Shown: piece by piece, positions 1 to 5,732 of the stretch | Layout: every line of letters begins with the position of its first letter | How positions within the stretch are numbered: the stretch's first letter is position 1 | NCBI GenBank assembly: GCA_946480685.1 | Contig: CAMLLI010000197.1 | Location: 1 to 7,329, forward strand | DNA from: an uncultured Flammeovirgaceae bacterium | GTDB lineage: Bacteria > Bacteroidota > Bacteroidia > Cytophagales > Cyclobacteriaceae | DNA length: 7,329 nt | Direction of reading: 5' to 3' | Translations under genes and position numbers: made by a program | Notes under the pieces: generated by a model | The model's input: only the letters and a program-made list of their open reading frames with translations | Databases searched by the model: none | What the model was told of the DNA's origin: nothing

Positions 1-403
1 GTTGCTTTACTTTCTCTTGTGCGCCCAGCCACATGTTACGACAACCCAGAATGGTTACAACAGGTTTACCACTCAAAATCCGTTTACCATCATCGCTCTG
101 TAACAATGAACTTACCGGACGCGAAGGTGTAAGGAACCACGGCTGATAACCAAGTATAACAAGATCATAATTGTCGAATGCTTTTTCAGATACACGCTTT
201 AGCGTCAATGGCTTCTGCGAAAATGTTTCCGGAAATGCATTGAAGAACTGGAAGGCACTCCAGGGAAATGGAAACTTCTCTTCAGGTTGTATCTCTTCAA
301 AATGAACACTATGTCCGGCAGTTATCAATGGCTTGGCCAACGATTGGAGTATGGATAATTGCAGACCAGACTGAGTATAATATATAATCAGTATTTTTTT
401 CAT
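1..403 (-). CDS. DarA-like dialkylresorcinol condensing enzyme family protein, 3' end outside window
   Basis: The minus-strand frame opens at an ATG at 403 and stays open for 134 codons to the window edge, so only the N-terminal part is present. It starts MKKILIIYYTQSG, a flavodoxin-type first beta strand and loop. It continues with FPFPWSAFQFFNAFPETF (about residues 44-61), YDLVILGYQPWFLTPSRP (about 79-96) and VVTILGCRNMWLGAQEKV (about 115-132). From memory, this pattern matches Bacteroidota proteins named dialkylresorcinol condensing enzyme. These usually sit next to a ketoacyl-ACP synthase III-like DarB and help make dialkylresorcinol or the lipid part of flexirubin pigments. The partner gene, if present, would lie beyond the left edge. 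A TAnnTTTG promoter element lies 25 bp upstream of the start. The flavodoxin-like fold is fairly sure. The specific function is inferred, and a general NAD(P)H-oxidoreductase-like role remains possible. Confidence 0.7.
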   Translation of the reverse strand, partial: MKKILIIYYTQSGLQLSILQSLAKPLITAGHSVHFEEIQPEEKFPFPWSAFQFFNAFPETFSQKPLTLKRVSEKAFDNYDLVILGYQPWFLTPSRPVSSLLQSDDGKRILSGKPVVTILGCRNMWLGAQEKVKQ

Positions 404-428
404 GGAGTGGTTCAGTAGGTAAAGGGTG

Positions 429-436
429 CAAATTTA
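429..436 (-). promoter_or_regulatory. Bacteroidota -7 promoter element for the DarA-like gene
   Basis: Read on the minus strand this is TAAATTTG, an exact match to the Bacteroidota housekeeping sigma consensus TAnnTTTG. It lies 25 bp before the ATG at 403, which would give a 5' leader of about 20 nt. No clear TTG-type -33 element is visible upstream, so the call rests on the -7 motif and its position. Confidence 0.5.
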
Positions 437-501
437 TAATTTTTTTATCCGTTTTTCGCACCCCTTCCAGGTCTGCCGCTTTTGCCTTGCCGGTACAACG
501 A

Positions 502-539
502 TGAACTGTTCACCAGCGAACATTTTAAAACAGTTCACC
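502..539. repeat. Inverted and direct repeats with GTTCAC half-sites
   Basis: TGAACTGTT (502-510) and AACAGTTCA (529-537) form a perfect 9-bp inverted repeat with an 18-bp spacer. The left arm is also part of an 11-bp palindrome with a central T, TGAACTGTTCA (502-512). GTTCACC occurs twice in direct orientation, at 508-514 and 533-539. No T-run follows on either strand, so a terminator is unlikely. The position, 99 to 136 bp upstream of the DarA-like start, fits a regulator binding region or an RNA hairpin at the 3' end of the alginate lyase transcript. Confidence 0.45.
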
Positions 540-581
540 TCAAGACATTACATACTGATAACCAAGCAGCACCAACAAGAC

Positions 582-597
582 GTGATAACGTTATCAC
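582..597. promoter_or_regulatory. Perfect 16-bp palindrome, possible LacI/GalR-type operator
   Basis: GTGATAACGTTATCAC is identical to its reverse complement. A palindrome with no spacer and a central CG (AACGTT) is the usual form of LacI/GalR-family operators. It lies 30 bp past the alginate lyase stop codon and about 180 bp upstream of the DarA-like start, both on the minus strand. It has no loop and no T-run, which argues against a terminator. Which gene it controls, if any, is not shown by the sequence, and no LacI-family gene is in the window. Confidence 0.45.
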
Positions 598-627
598 TTC
601 CTTGTCATCACAACTTTCGTCCAATCA

Positions 628-2058
628 TTATTTTTTTATGATCTTTTTCACAACGGTGCGCTTGGCTGCCACTACACGCAAGTAGTAAATGCCGGGTGCC
701 ACGGCAGCCATCGTTGTTGTATACGTTTCAGAGGTTATATCTTTTGCAAAAAGAAATTGCCCGATGTCATTATAAAACTCGAGACGGGCGCCATCTTCCA
801 TGCCATTGGAAAGCTTAACGCTTACCTGATCATGCACCGGGTTGGGCGACACAACGACACCGCTATCCGCATCTCGTAATGAAGCGGCTTCAAGAGAATC
901 CTGGGTATATAGCAAGGTGCCATACCCGAGCTGATCGTAACCACCGCTGCTCGGCCCGTAATTTCCACCACCGCCCTCGGGTCTTATTTTCGCAGCAAAC
1001 TTTGCAGAATACTGAGCTGATAAACCTTTGCGATGAACATAGTGATTATATACCAGTTCCCATATCGGCCGCGTGTTACCTCGCCCAGCAGCACTGATCT
1101 GTGTTTGATTTACATTGAGACAATTGTTATAGGTGGTATACGGAACGTCTTCGCCCAGATTATACTTTGCTACATATTCGGCACCTTTCAAAAAGCGATT
1201 GTTGTCATAACCGTACAAGTCATCGCCCTGATTCCAGGCCATCTCACAAAATGATCCCATCAAGGCTATACCCAGTGACGCGTGCCCCTGGTCGCGGCCA
1301 CTTTCCTGCCATTGTCCTAAACCATTTTCATGAATATAGTATACCGCGTTGCCAATGGCTCCATTACCCGCACCATGCTTGAAGTAATTCACTGCTTCGT
1401 TATAGTATTCACGATTATCGCAGAGCACACCAATTGCGAGTATCGACATCATGGTACACAGATCCCAGTTAGCATAGAAGTGTGTGATACAGCGTTCACG
1501 TCTTGTCAGGAAACTATGGTTGATCGGGTAGAATACCGTTAGCATCATGTTCTTGAATCGTGTAAAATCTTCTTTCTTCCATCCGCTATAGCTGCGCATA
1601 ATTTCGGCTGCGTTGGCAAACTCATAACCATATAACCCGGCTGCGAGTACACGATCATTATCGCCTCCTAAATATTTCAGTTTGGCAGACCATGCATTCA
1701 AGATTTCGATCGACTTGTTTGCATATGCAACATCGCCCGAAACCTTCCAGCGTATAGCCATAGCGTAGGCTGCTGCTATATCGTTGTACAGTAATTTATA
1801 GTTTTCAGGATGCACGCCATCGTTGCCGCGATACACTGTATCTACAGCGCTGTTTACCCAGTTGAGTGACGCGTGTGAATTGGAAGTAAGTCTGTTCCAC
1901 CCCGACAGCCACGGCTCAACGTTAGCTTTCACTTTGTTACGCATGCGCGTAAAGCTCTCTTCGGTTTGAAGCAGACCCGGATGCTTGAACGACTGTGCTA
2001 TTGATTGGACAGACGAAAGTGATAATAAAATTGTAAAATGGTATAGTATTTTTCTCAT
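628..2058 (-). CDS. Secreted alginate lyase family protein with T9SS C-terminal sorting domain
   Basis: This 476-residue protein begins with a Sec signal peptide (about residues 1-22, ending SIAQ). The body, about residues 24-390, is the alpha-helical alginate lyase type (Pfam Alginate_lyase). It opens with HPGLLQTEESFTRMR, which is typical of the family. It carries HFYANWD (193-199, with N197 and W198) and GQWQESGRDQGH (248-259, with R255 and H259). These are the blocks where family enzymes place the Asn, His and Arg of beta-elimination on uronate polymers. Residues about 401-476 are a T9SS type A sorting domain: SPNP at 404, GIYYLRV near 456 and a basic KKIIKK end. The enzyme should therefore cross the outer membrane and be released or anchored. 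The substrate is probably alginate or another polyuronate such as glucuronan, and sequence alone does not decide. No SusC/SusD or sulfatase genes adjoin it. The ATG at 2058 gives a complete signal peptide; no Shine-Dalgarno or clear promoter was found close upstream. Confidence 0.9.
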   Translation of the reverse strand: MRKILYHFTILLSLSSVQSIAQSFKHPGLLQTEESFTRMRNKVKANVEPWLSGWNRLTSNSHASLNWVNSAVDTVYRGNDGVHPENYKLLYNDIAAAYAMAIRWKVSGDVAYANKSIEILNAWSAKLKYLGGDNDRVLAAGLYGYEFANAAEIMRSYSGWKKEDFTRFKNMMLTVFYPINHSFLTRRERCITHFYANWDLCTMMSILAIGVLCDNREYYNEAVNYFKHGAGNGAIGNAVYYIHENGLGQWQESGRDQGHASLGIALMGSFCEMAWNQGDDLYGYDNNRFLKGAEYVAKYNLGEDVPYTTYNNCLNVNQTQISAAGRGNTRPIWELVYNHYVHRKGLSAQYSAKFAAKIRPEGGGGNYGPSSGGYDQLGYGTLLYTQDSLEAASLRDADSGVVVSPNPVHDQVSVKLSNGMEDGARLEFYNDIGQFLFAKDITSETYTTTMAAVAPGIYYLRVVAAKRTVVKKIIKK

Positions 2059-2338
2059 AAGCGCGGTCAGGAATAATAGGCTTGTAAAGTGTTAGTACAC
2101 GATACTGATTGGGGGATAAAATAATGTTGCCTGAAACAAGCTATCGTGCATATGGAAGTGCACTATAGATTTTCGATGTTCTAGTATTTATCGATGATGA
2201 ATGGTATGTCCACTCCGGTAGATTTTTTCAGGAGACAGCAATCATTACCATGATGCAGGGAATATATGGGGTACAGATATAGCGCTACTGGATTTTATCA
2301 AGGCTGTTCTCTCCTGGGAAGGGTATCTGTTGAGACAC

Positions 2339-2398
2339 TTTAAATAAATATATACCACCTGTCTTGTTCAGTACCAATTAGTTGTATATTTATTTAAA
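2339..2398. repeat. Perfect 14-bp inverted repeat over the lipoprotein promoter
   Basis: TTTAAATAAATATA (2339-2352) and TATATTTATTTAAA (2385-2398) are exact reverse complements separated by 32 bp. The right arm contains the likely -7 element of the downstream lipoprotein gene and ends 10 bp before its ATG. By symmetry the left arm offers the same TATATTTA motif on the minus strand, facing the alginate lyase. The arms are very AT-rich, so part of the match could be compositional, but 14 of 14 bases is notable. It could be an operator pair or paired divergent promoters. Confidence 0.6.
2364..2392 (+). promoter_or_regulatory. Likely promoter of the PKD-like lipoprotein gene
   Basis: TTG at 2364-2366 is followed after 18 bp by TATATTTA at 2385-2392, which matches TAnnTTTG at seven of eight positions. 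This spacing fits the Bacteroidota -33/-7 arrangement. Transcription would start near 2397-2400, leaving a leader of about 10 nt before the ATG at 2409. Confidence 0.4.
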
Positions 2399-2408
2399 AC
2401 CCCTGTCT

Positions 2409-3827
2409 ATGCAAATCTTAAGAAGAACTCTGCTGCTTCTTACAGCAGCCGTGTTGGCATATTCCTGTGCTGACGAAAATGAAAGTCCCCGCTACACTGG
2501 CGAAATCCAGTTCTCCTTCAATCCCGATGCAACGATGAAACCCGGCGGAAGAACCGCTGCCGATTTTCCGGATGGATCGTACCTGATTGTTACCATTCAA
2601 AATGCCAGTGGCACTCCCGTGTTTACCCGCGAGCGCGTTGATCTTGTACGCGTTGGTGATGAATATATAGGTGAACCGCTTGCTTTACCCGAAGGTAATT
2701 TCAAGCTTACTGATTTCTGGGTGGTAAGCCCGACACGTGTGTTGTTATATGCTGCTCCGAAAGAAGGCGCTCCGCTGGCTGACCTGGTTGACGATCCGCT
2801 GCCTCAAACATTTTCCATCAGTAAAGATCAACTGTCCAATGTAGGTGTGCAGGTAATTGATGTTGCCGGTAGCCGCCCGCAAGACTTCGGCTATGTCTCA
2901 TTCGACCTGGAGGTGATACAAAAATTCCAGATCTCTGTCTTTACCACCGGCGAAGGCGGACTGACATTATCATCTGCAACGGCTACGCTGCTGGACGGTA
3001 TCGACACGCTGCAGCTCGAAGCGTTGGAAGCTAAAGTAAATACCCTTGTGTTCACCGAAAATCCTGATGACACCGTAACACTTGCTGTTACCAAACCCGG
3101 TTATGCACGCTATGCCCGCAAACTTACCTTTAACCAATTGAAGGAAGAACTGGATGGCGATCCGTTAACGGTAATTCTCTCTCCGGCGGTAACATTCGTA
3201 GCACTTTCTGATATCACCAATGCACTGGACTTTAGTATACGTGTAACGGGTCCATCCGGACAGATAACAATAGATTGGGGAGATGGAACGTCTGGTATAT
3301 ATGATCTTGATACCGATGATGCGCAGGAGCATGACTATGCACATTCCGGTAAATATTTCGTGAGTATCACGGGCGACTTAACCAACGTTACTGATTTTTA
3401 TTCCTTCTATGGTGGAGGCCCGATGGTGGATCACATTGATGTATCGCAGCTAACCGAGATGGTTGATATTCGTATAGGCCTCACCGTAAGTCCACCCAGT
3501 ATAGATCTCACCAAGAATAAGAAACTTACCGGGCTGATGCTGATCGGAAATAATATGAGTGAGATATTGATTGCTCCTGATAATATACTCCAATTCATAT
3601 CGATTGACGGACCCAACAATTTCACAACGGCCACACTGGACACCTTTGTCAATACGCTATATCAGTCTGTAGTAGAGAGCGGCCGGACCGAAGGCTATAT
3701 TTCACTATATGCCATCTGGTATGAAACCGACAATAACAGCATGATCGGCCCTCCATCGGAGGAGGCACTAACCAAACTGCGGTCATTGCGCGATGATTAC
3801 GGCTGGGCTATATCTCCGAATCCGTAG
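2409..3827 (+). CDS. Surface lipoprotein with PKD-like and leucine-rich-like segments
   Basis: This 472-residue lipoprotein has a type II signal peptide MQILRRTLLLLTAAVLAYSC, with the lipidated residue at C20. The following ADENE is acidic, as in Bacteroidota lipoprotein export signals, which suggests display on the cell surface. Residues about 30-260 are beta-rich repeats of no family I can name. A PKD-like segment spans about 274-331 and carries the ITIDWGDGT turn (286-294) and a HDYAHSGKYFVSI strand pair. After it, residues about 341-402 read like leucine-rich repeats: HIDVSQLTEMVDIRIG, then DLTKNKKLTGLMLIGNNMSEI. PKD plus LRR-like tails are common in Bacteroidota surface lipoproteins thought to bind glycans or proteins. 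The frame can be extended to a TTG at 2382, but the ATG at 2409 gives a clean signal peptide. A strong terminator follows, so it is probably transcribed alone. Its binding partner is unknown. Confidence 0.85.
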   Translation: MQILRRTLLLLTAAVLAYSCADENESPRYTGEIQFSFNPDATMKPGGRTAADFPDGSYLIVTIQNASGTPVFTRERVDLVRVGDEYIGEPLALPEGNFKLTDFWVVSPTRVLLYAAPKEGAPLADLVDDPLPQTFSISKDQLSNVGVQVIDVAGSRPQDFGYVSFDLEVIQKFQISVFTTGEGGLTLSSATATLLDGIDTLQLEALEAKVNTLVFTENPDDTVTLAVTKPGYARYARKLTFNQLKEELDGDPLTVILSPAVTFVALSDITNALDFSIRVTGPSGQITIDWGDGTSGIYDLDTDDAQEHDYAHSGKYFVSITGDLTNVTDFYSFYGGGPMVDHIDVSQLTEMVDIRIGLTVSPPSIDLTKNKKLTGLMLIGNNMSEILIAPDNILQFISIDGPNNFTTATLDTFVNTLYQSVVESGRTEGYISLYAIWYETDNNSMIGPPSEEALTKLRSLRDDYGWAISPNP

Positions 3828-3874
3828 CATGACCAACCTCTTTCGCTTACCACGTACGGTATAGATTTTTAACT

Positions 3875-3904
3875 CAGGAAGGTATATGCCTTCCTGTTTT
3901 TTTT
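3875..3904 (+). terminator. Intrinsic terminator of the PKD-like lipoprotein gene
   Basis: CAGGAAGG (3875-3882) pairs perfectly with CCTTCCTG (3889-3896) around the 6-nt loop TATATG. Eight T residues follow directly (3897-3904). It begins 48 bp past the stop codon. On the minus strand no T-run follows the stem, so it should act mainly on plus-strand transcripts. Confidence 0.9.
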
Positions 3905-3946
3905 GGTGTACTTAAGCTGAGAGAAGAGAATATGCTGATTGGATAA

Positions 3947-4201
3947 TTATCGTGTAATAGCCGTTTCGTCATCATGCCATCCCTTTGTTTCGTGCGAAAT
4001 CTTGTCGAGCAGATCAAAGAGATGTGACAGGTCATCAACATGATCGTGGAAGTTGGGTGGTAAAAAGTCGTGATGCTCAATCAGGTATTCCATCAATAAC
4101 GTGCGCAGATTTCGACTTAGTCGTTGGGTGGGAGTATGATATACGAAGAGATTAAAAGCATCGTATAGTTCTTTACTAATCGTTTTTTCAGATATTGGCA
4201 T
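3947..4201 (-). CDS. Small His/Asp-rich hypothetical protein
   Basis: An 84-residue protein if read from the ATG at 4201; a TTG at 4234 would add 11 residues (PAVNLTKLCY region), and no other start exists before the upstream stop. It has no signal peptide or membrane segment and looks wholly helical. The C-terminal half is striking: IEHHDFLPPNFHDHVDDLSH, then LFDLLDKISHETKGWHDDE, giving eight His among 84 residues with many neighbouring Asp. I recall similar short orphan proteins with an LRTLLMEYL...LFDLLD pattern in Bacteroidota, but no function. The gene is divergent from the XRE regulator gene, with 130 bp between starts. That layout allows control by the regulator but does not prove it. 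Metal binding is possible from composition only. The coding status is likely rather than certain. Confidence 0.6.
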   Translation of the reverse strand: MPISEKTISKELYDAFNLFVYHTPTQRLSRNLRTLLMEYLIEHHDFLPPNFHDHVDDLSHLFDLLDKISHETKGWHDDETAITR

Positions 4202-4279
4202 GTAACAGAGCTTTGTAAGGTTAACGGCTGGCAAATTGGTATATCTGTACTGATGAATTGTGAAGCCTGTTAAGTTATA

Positions 4280-4308
4280 TACAACCGGATGTTTTGTTTT
4301 TTACAACC
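4280..4308. repeat. Direct repeat TACAACC upstream of the XRE gene
   Basis: TACAACC occurs at 4280-4286 and again at 4302-4308. The copies start 22 bp apart, close to two helical turns, so a protein could meet both on the same face. They lie in the divergent control region, in and just above the -33 zone of the XRE promoter. An operator for self-regulation is a reasonable guess, not shown. Confidence 0.35.
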
Positions 4309-4319
4309 CTGATATTTTT

Positions 4320-4327
4320 TACATTTG
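4320..4327 (+). promoter_or_regulatory. Bacteroidota -7 promoter element giving a probable leaderless XRE transcript
   Basis: TACATTTG matches TAnnTTTG exactly and ends only 4 bp before the ATG at 4332. Bacteroidota transcripts start roughly 4 to 8 nt past this element, so the mRNA would begin at or within a few bases of the start codon. A TTTG at 4293-4296 could serve as -33, though the 23-bp spacing is long. Confidence 0.6.
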
Positions 4328-4331
4328 AGCT

Positions 4332-4709
4332 ATGGCAGAAACGTTACACATTGGAAGAAAGATAAGTCGCATCCGTGAGCTGCGCAATATGAAACAAGAG
4401 GCTCTTGCAGCGGAGTTGGGTATAAGTCAACAGGCGGTTTCGAAGCTCGAGCAAAATGAAAGTATAGATGAAGTATATCTGGAGCGTATCGCGAAGGCAC
4501 TTGGCGTTAATCCGGAGGTAATTAAAAACTTCAATGAGGAGTCTGCGATCTATAACTTTCAGACAAATAATGACAGCGCAAATCCTACCAATAATTATCA
4601 ATGCAGGTTTGAGCGCGGAAATGAAGAGGAGATAAAAACTCTGAAAGAAGAAATTGAATATTTGCGTAAGCAGAACGCTCAGTTGATTGAACTGCTTGCA
4701 AAGAAATAA
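4332..4709 (+). CDS. XRE-family helix-turn-helix regulator with C-terminal coiled coil
   Basis: This 125-residue cytoplasmic DNA-binding protein has an N-terminal Cro/C1-type HTH at about residues 8-65. LGISQQAVSKLEQNES (29-44) is the turn and recognition helix. A Asn/Thr-rich linker (about 70-92) leads to a charged helix, 97-125, with a clean heptad pattern: I101, L104, I108, L111, N115, L118 and L122. The Asn at a core 'a' position is typical of parallel dimeric leucine zippers, so the protein probably binds DNA as a dimer. The opening HIGRKISRIREL fits a family common in Bacteroidota, which supports the ATG at 4332. A lipoprotein gene follows 7 bp after the stop, so the two are probably cotranscribed. 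The regulated genes are unknown; autoregulation and control of the divergent small gene are the likely first targets. Confidence 0.9.
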   Translation: MAETLHIGRKISRIRELRNMKQEALAAELGISQQAVSKLEQNESIDEVYLERIAKALGVNPEVIKNFNEESAIYNFQTNNDSANPTNNYQCRFERGNEEEIKTLKEEIEYLRKQNAQLIELLAKK

Positions 4710-4716
4710 TGATGTA

Positions 4717-5457
4717 ATGACGATTCCGCTTTTGCCGGGTAGCAGACGAATTTTTCCTTTTCTGTTAATTGTCCTCATAAGCGTTTCATGTAACAAGCCC
4801 AAAGTTACACCGGTGTTATCGAGTCGTGATTCGATAATGAGTAACTACTTTCAGGTTCTTGATTCATTATCGTTTGAAGATACATTGTCTCTGAATTTTC
4901 AACTTTTAAAAGCGTACCATCGAAATGATACTGCATTCTTGCGAGATGCATATCGCAATAAGGTAAGTCTGTTGCATCATGTTCAACAAACTCCCAAGAG
5001 ACATCGTTGTGATACAGATGTTTTGGTTAATGTAATGGATTGTGATGAGGGGTATCGGTTTTCGTACTCGGCATCTTTTTGTGATAAATTTGCTATAGTA
5101 ACAGTGCAGAAAGTGTCTGGAGGGATGGCGGTGGAGTCGGTCCTATATAAGATTGATGAAACACAGCGTTGTACAATTATACAACATAACAACAGAAGGT
5201 TTGATGATAAAGCCTGGCATTCATTCAATGCAAAAATTGGGTTTGCAGATTTCTGGAGTTTAAAAGAACAGAATGATAATATAGGTGTTGACGGATCGTC
5301 TCTCAGTATATTTGGCTTTAAAAAGTCAGGTATATCTCAGGATACAGAATATAAAGAGGTTAATAGATGGTGTCCGGAAAATACAGCAATCGGGCAGGTC
5401 TTTAAGCATATACTGAACCTATCAGATATTGAAGCAGACTGCTTTCGTTTCAAATAG
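4717..5457 (+). CDS. Lipoprotein of unknown function, cotranscribed with the XRE regulator
   Basis: From the ATG at 4717, 7 bp past the XRE stop, the product is 246 residues. The N-terminus MTIPLLPGSRRIFPFLLIVLISVSC gives a basic region, a hydrophobic core and a lipobox with C25. A TTG at 4687 would overlap the XRE gene and add ten residues before the signal peptide, so I prefer the ATG. CNKPK lacks an acidic export tag, so the protein may stay on the periplasmic side. Visible blocks are EGYRFSYSASFCDKFAIVTV (111-130), GFADFWSLKEQND (165-177) and IGVDGSSLSIFGFKK (179-193). The 'FWxLK ... GxDGSxLxxxGxKK' pattern recalls unnamed Bacteroidota lipoproteins. Cysteines at 98, 109, 122, 152, 219 and 242 could form disulphides. 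It looks more AT-rich than the genes on either side. No enzymatic motif is evident. Confidence 0.75.
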   Translation: MTIPLLPGSRRIFPFLLIVLISVSCNKPKVTPVLSSRDSIMSNYFQVLDSLSFEDTLSLNFQLLKAYHRNDTAFLRDAYRNKVSLLHHVQQTPKRHRCDTDVLVNVMDCDEGYRFSYSASFCDKFAIVTVQKVSGGMAVESVLYKIDETQRCTIIQHNNRRFDDKAWHSFNAKIGFADFWSLKEQNDNIGVDGSSLSIFGFKKSGISQDTEYKEVNRWCPENTAIGQVFKHILNLSDIEADCFRFK

Positions 5458-5732
5458 TAATTTTATATCCCTTTTATCTTTTGAACCAATCACTCTATAA
5501 TTCTTATAGGTTTAGTTTGAAACAACATGTTCTACTTAAAAGCAGCCTAAAAAATATTTCAATTTATACCTCAATGTGGGGTCACTTTATCCCATATGGC
5601 GCTATTAACGCCAGGTCAACAGCAACAGTAGACTATGCGTTGTAGCACGAATTCTTCCCAATGATCTGATATTGTGTCAAATAGAAAATCTTTTATATAA
5701 TAAATATCCTAACCTTAATTAATCCCTCAGTT
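5458..5732. other. 275-bp intergenic region with weak hairpins and a possible IS-end-like motif
   Basis: I see no credible gene. CTATAA-TTC-TTATAG (5495-5509) is a weak AT-rich hairpin after the lipoprotein gene; it has no real T-run and is only a poor terminator candidate. TGGCG (5597-5601) and CGCCA (5609-5613) form a 5-bp stem. The stretch around 5574-5595, containing TGTGGGGTCACTTTATCCCA, resembles from memory the terminal repeats of some IS21-type elements. TTG (5672-5674) and TATATAAT (5694-5701), 19 bp apart, form a poor promoter candidate for the next gene. Confidence 0.4.

Larger units (their letters stand above)
2059..2408. other. 350-bp divergent intergenic region
   Basis: This lies between the starts of the alginate lyase (minus) and the PKD-like lipoprotein (plus). 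I see no credible small ORF or RNA gene. A 7-bp inverted repeat, CACGATA (2098-2104) and TATCGTG (2142-2148), sits on the alginate lyase side. The lipoprotein side ends in the long AT-rich inverted repeat and promoter listed separately. The middle (about 2150-2335) holds nothing I can name. Confidence 0.6.

Noticed and set aside
424..464. GGGTGC ... GCACCC inverted repeat near the DarA-like promoter
   Set aside because: The arms are short, the spacer is about 29 bp, and the span includes the likely -7 element; it is not convincing as a terminator or operator.
426..685. Two short plus-strand open frames after the DarA-like gene
   Set aside because: They overlap each other and the inverted repeats, have no ribosome site or protein-like pattern, and the second runs into the antisense of the alginate lyase.
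3850..3863. Near-palindrome TACCACGTACGGTA after the PKD-like lipoprotein gene
   Set aside because: The symmetry breaks in the middle and a strong standard terminator lies just downstream, so no separate role is needed.
4344..4802. Long open frame of 152 codons on the minus strand opposite the XRE gene
   Set aside because: It lies antisense to a clear HTH gene and the start of the next lipoprotein, and its translation has no recognisable domain; it is a shadow frame.
3947..5457. Toxin-antitoxin or defence system made of the small protein, XRE gene and lipoprotein
   Set aside because: The small protein shows no toxin motif and is divergent rather than cotranscribed with the XRE gene, and a lipoprotein partner does not fit known systems.
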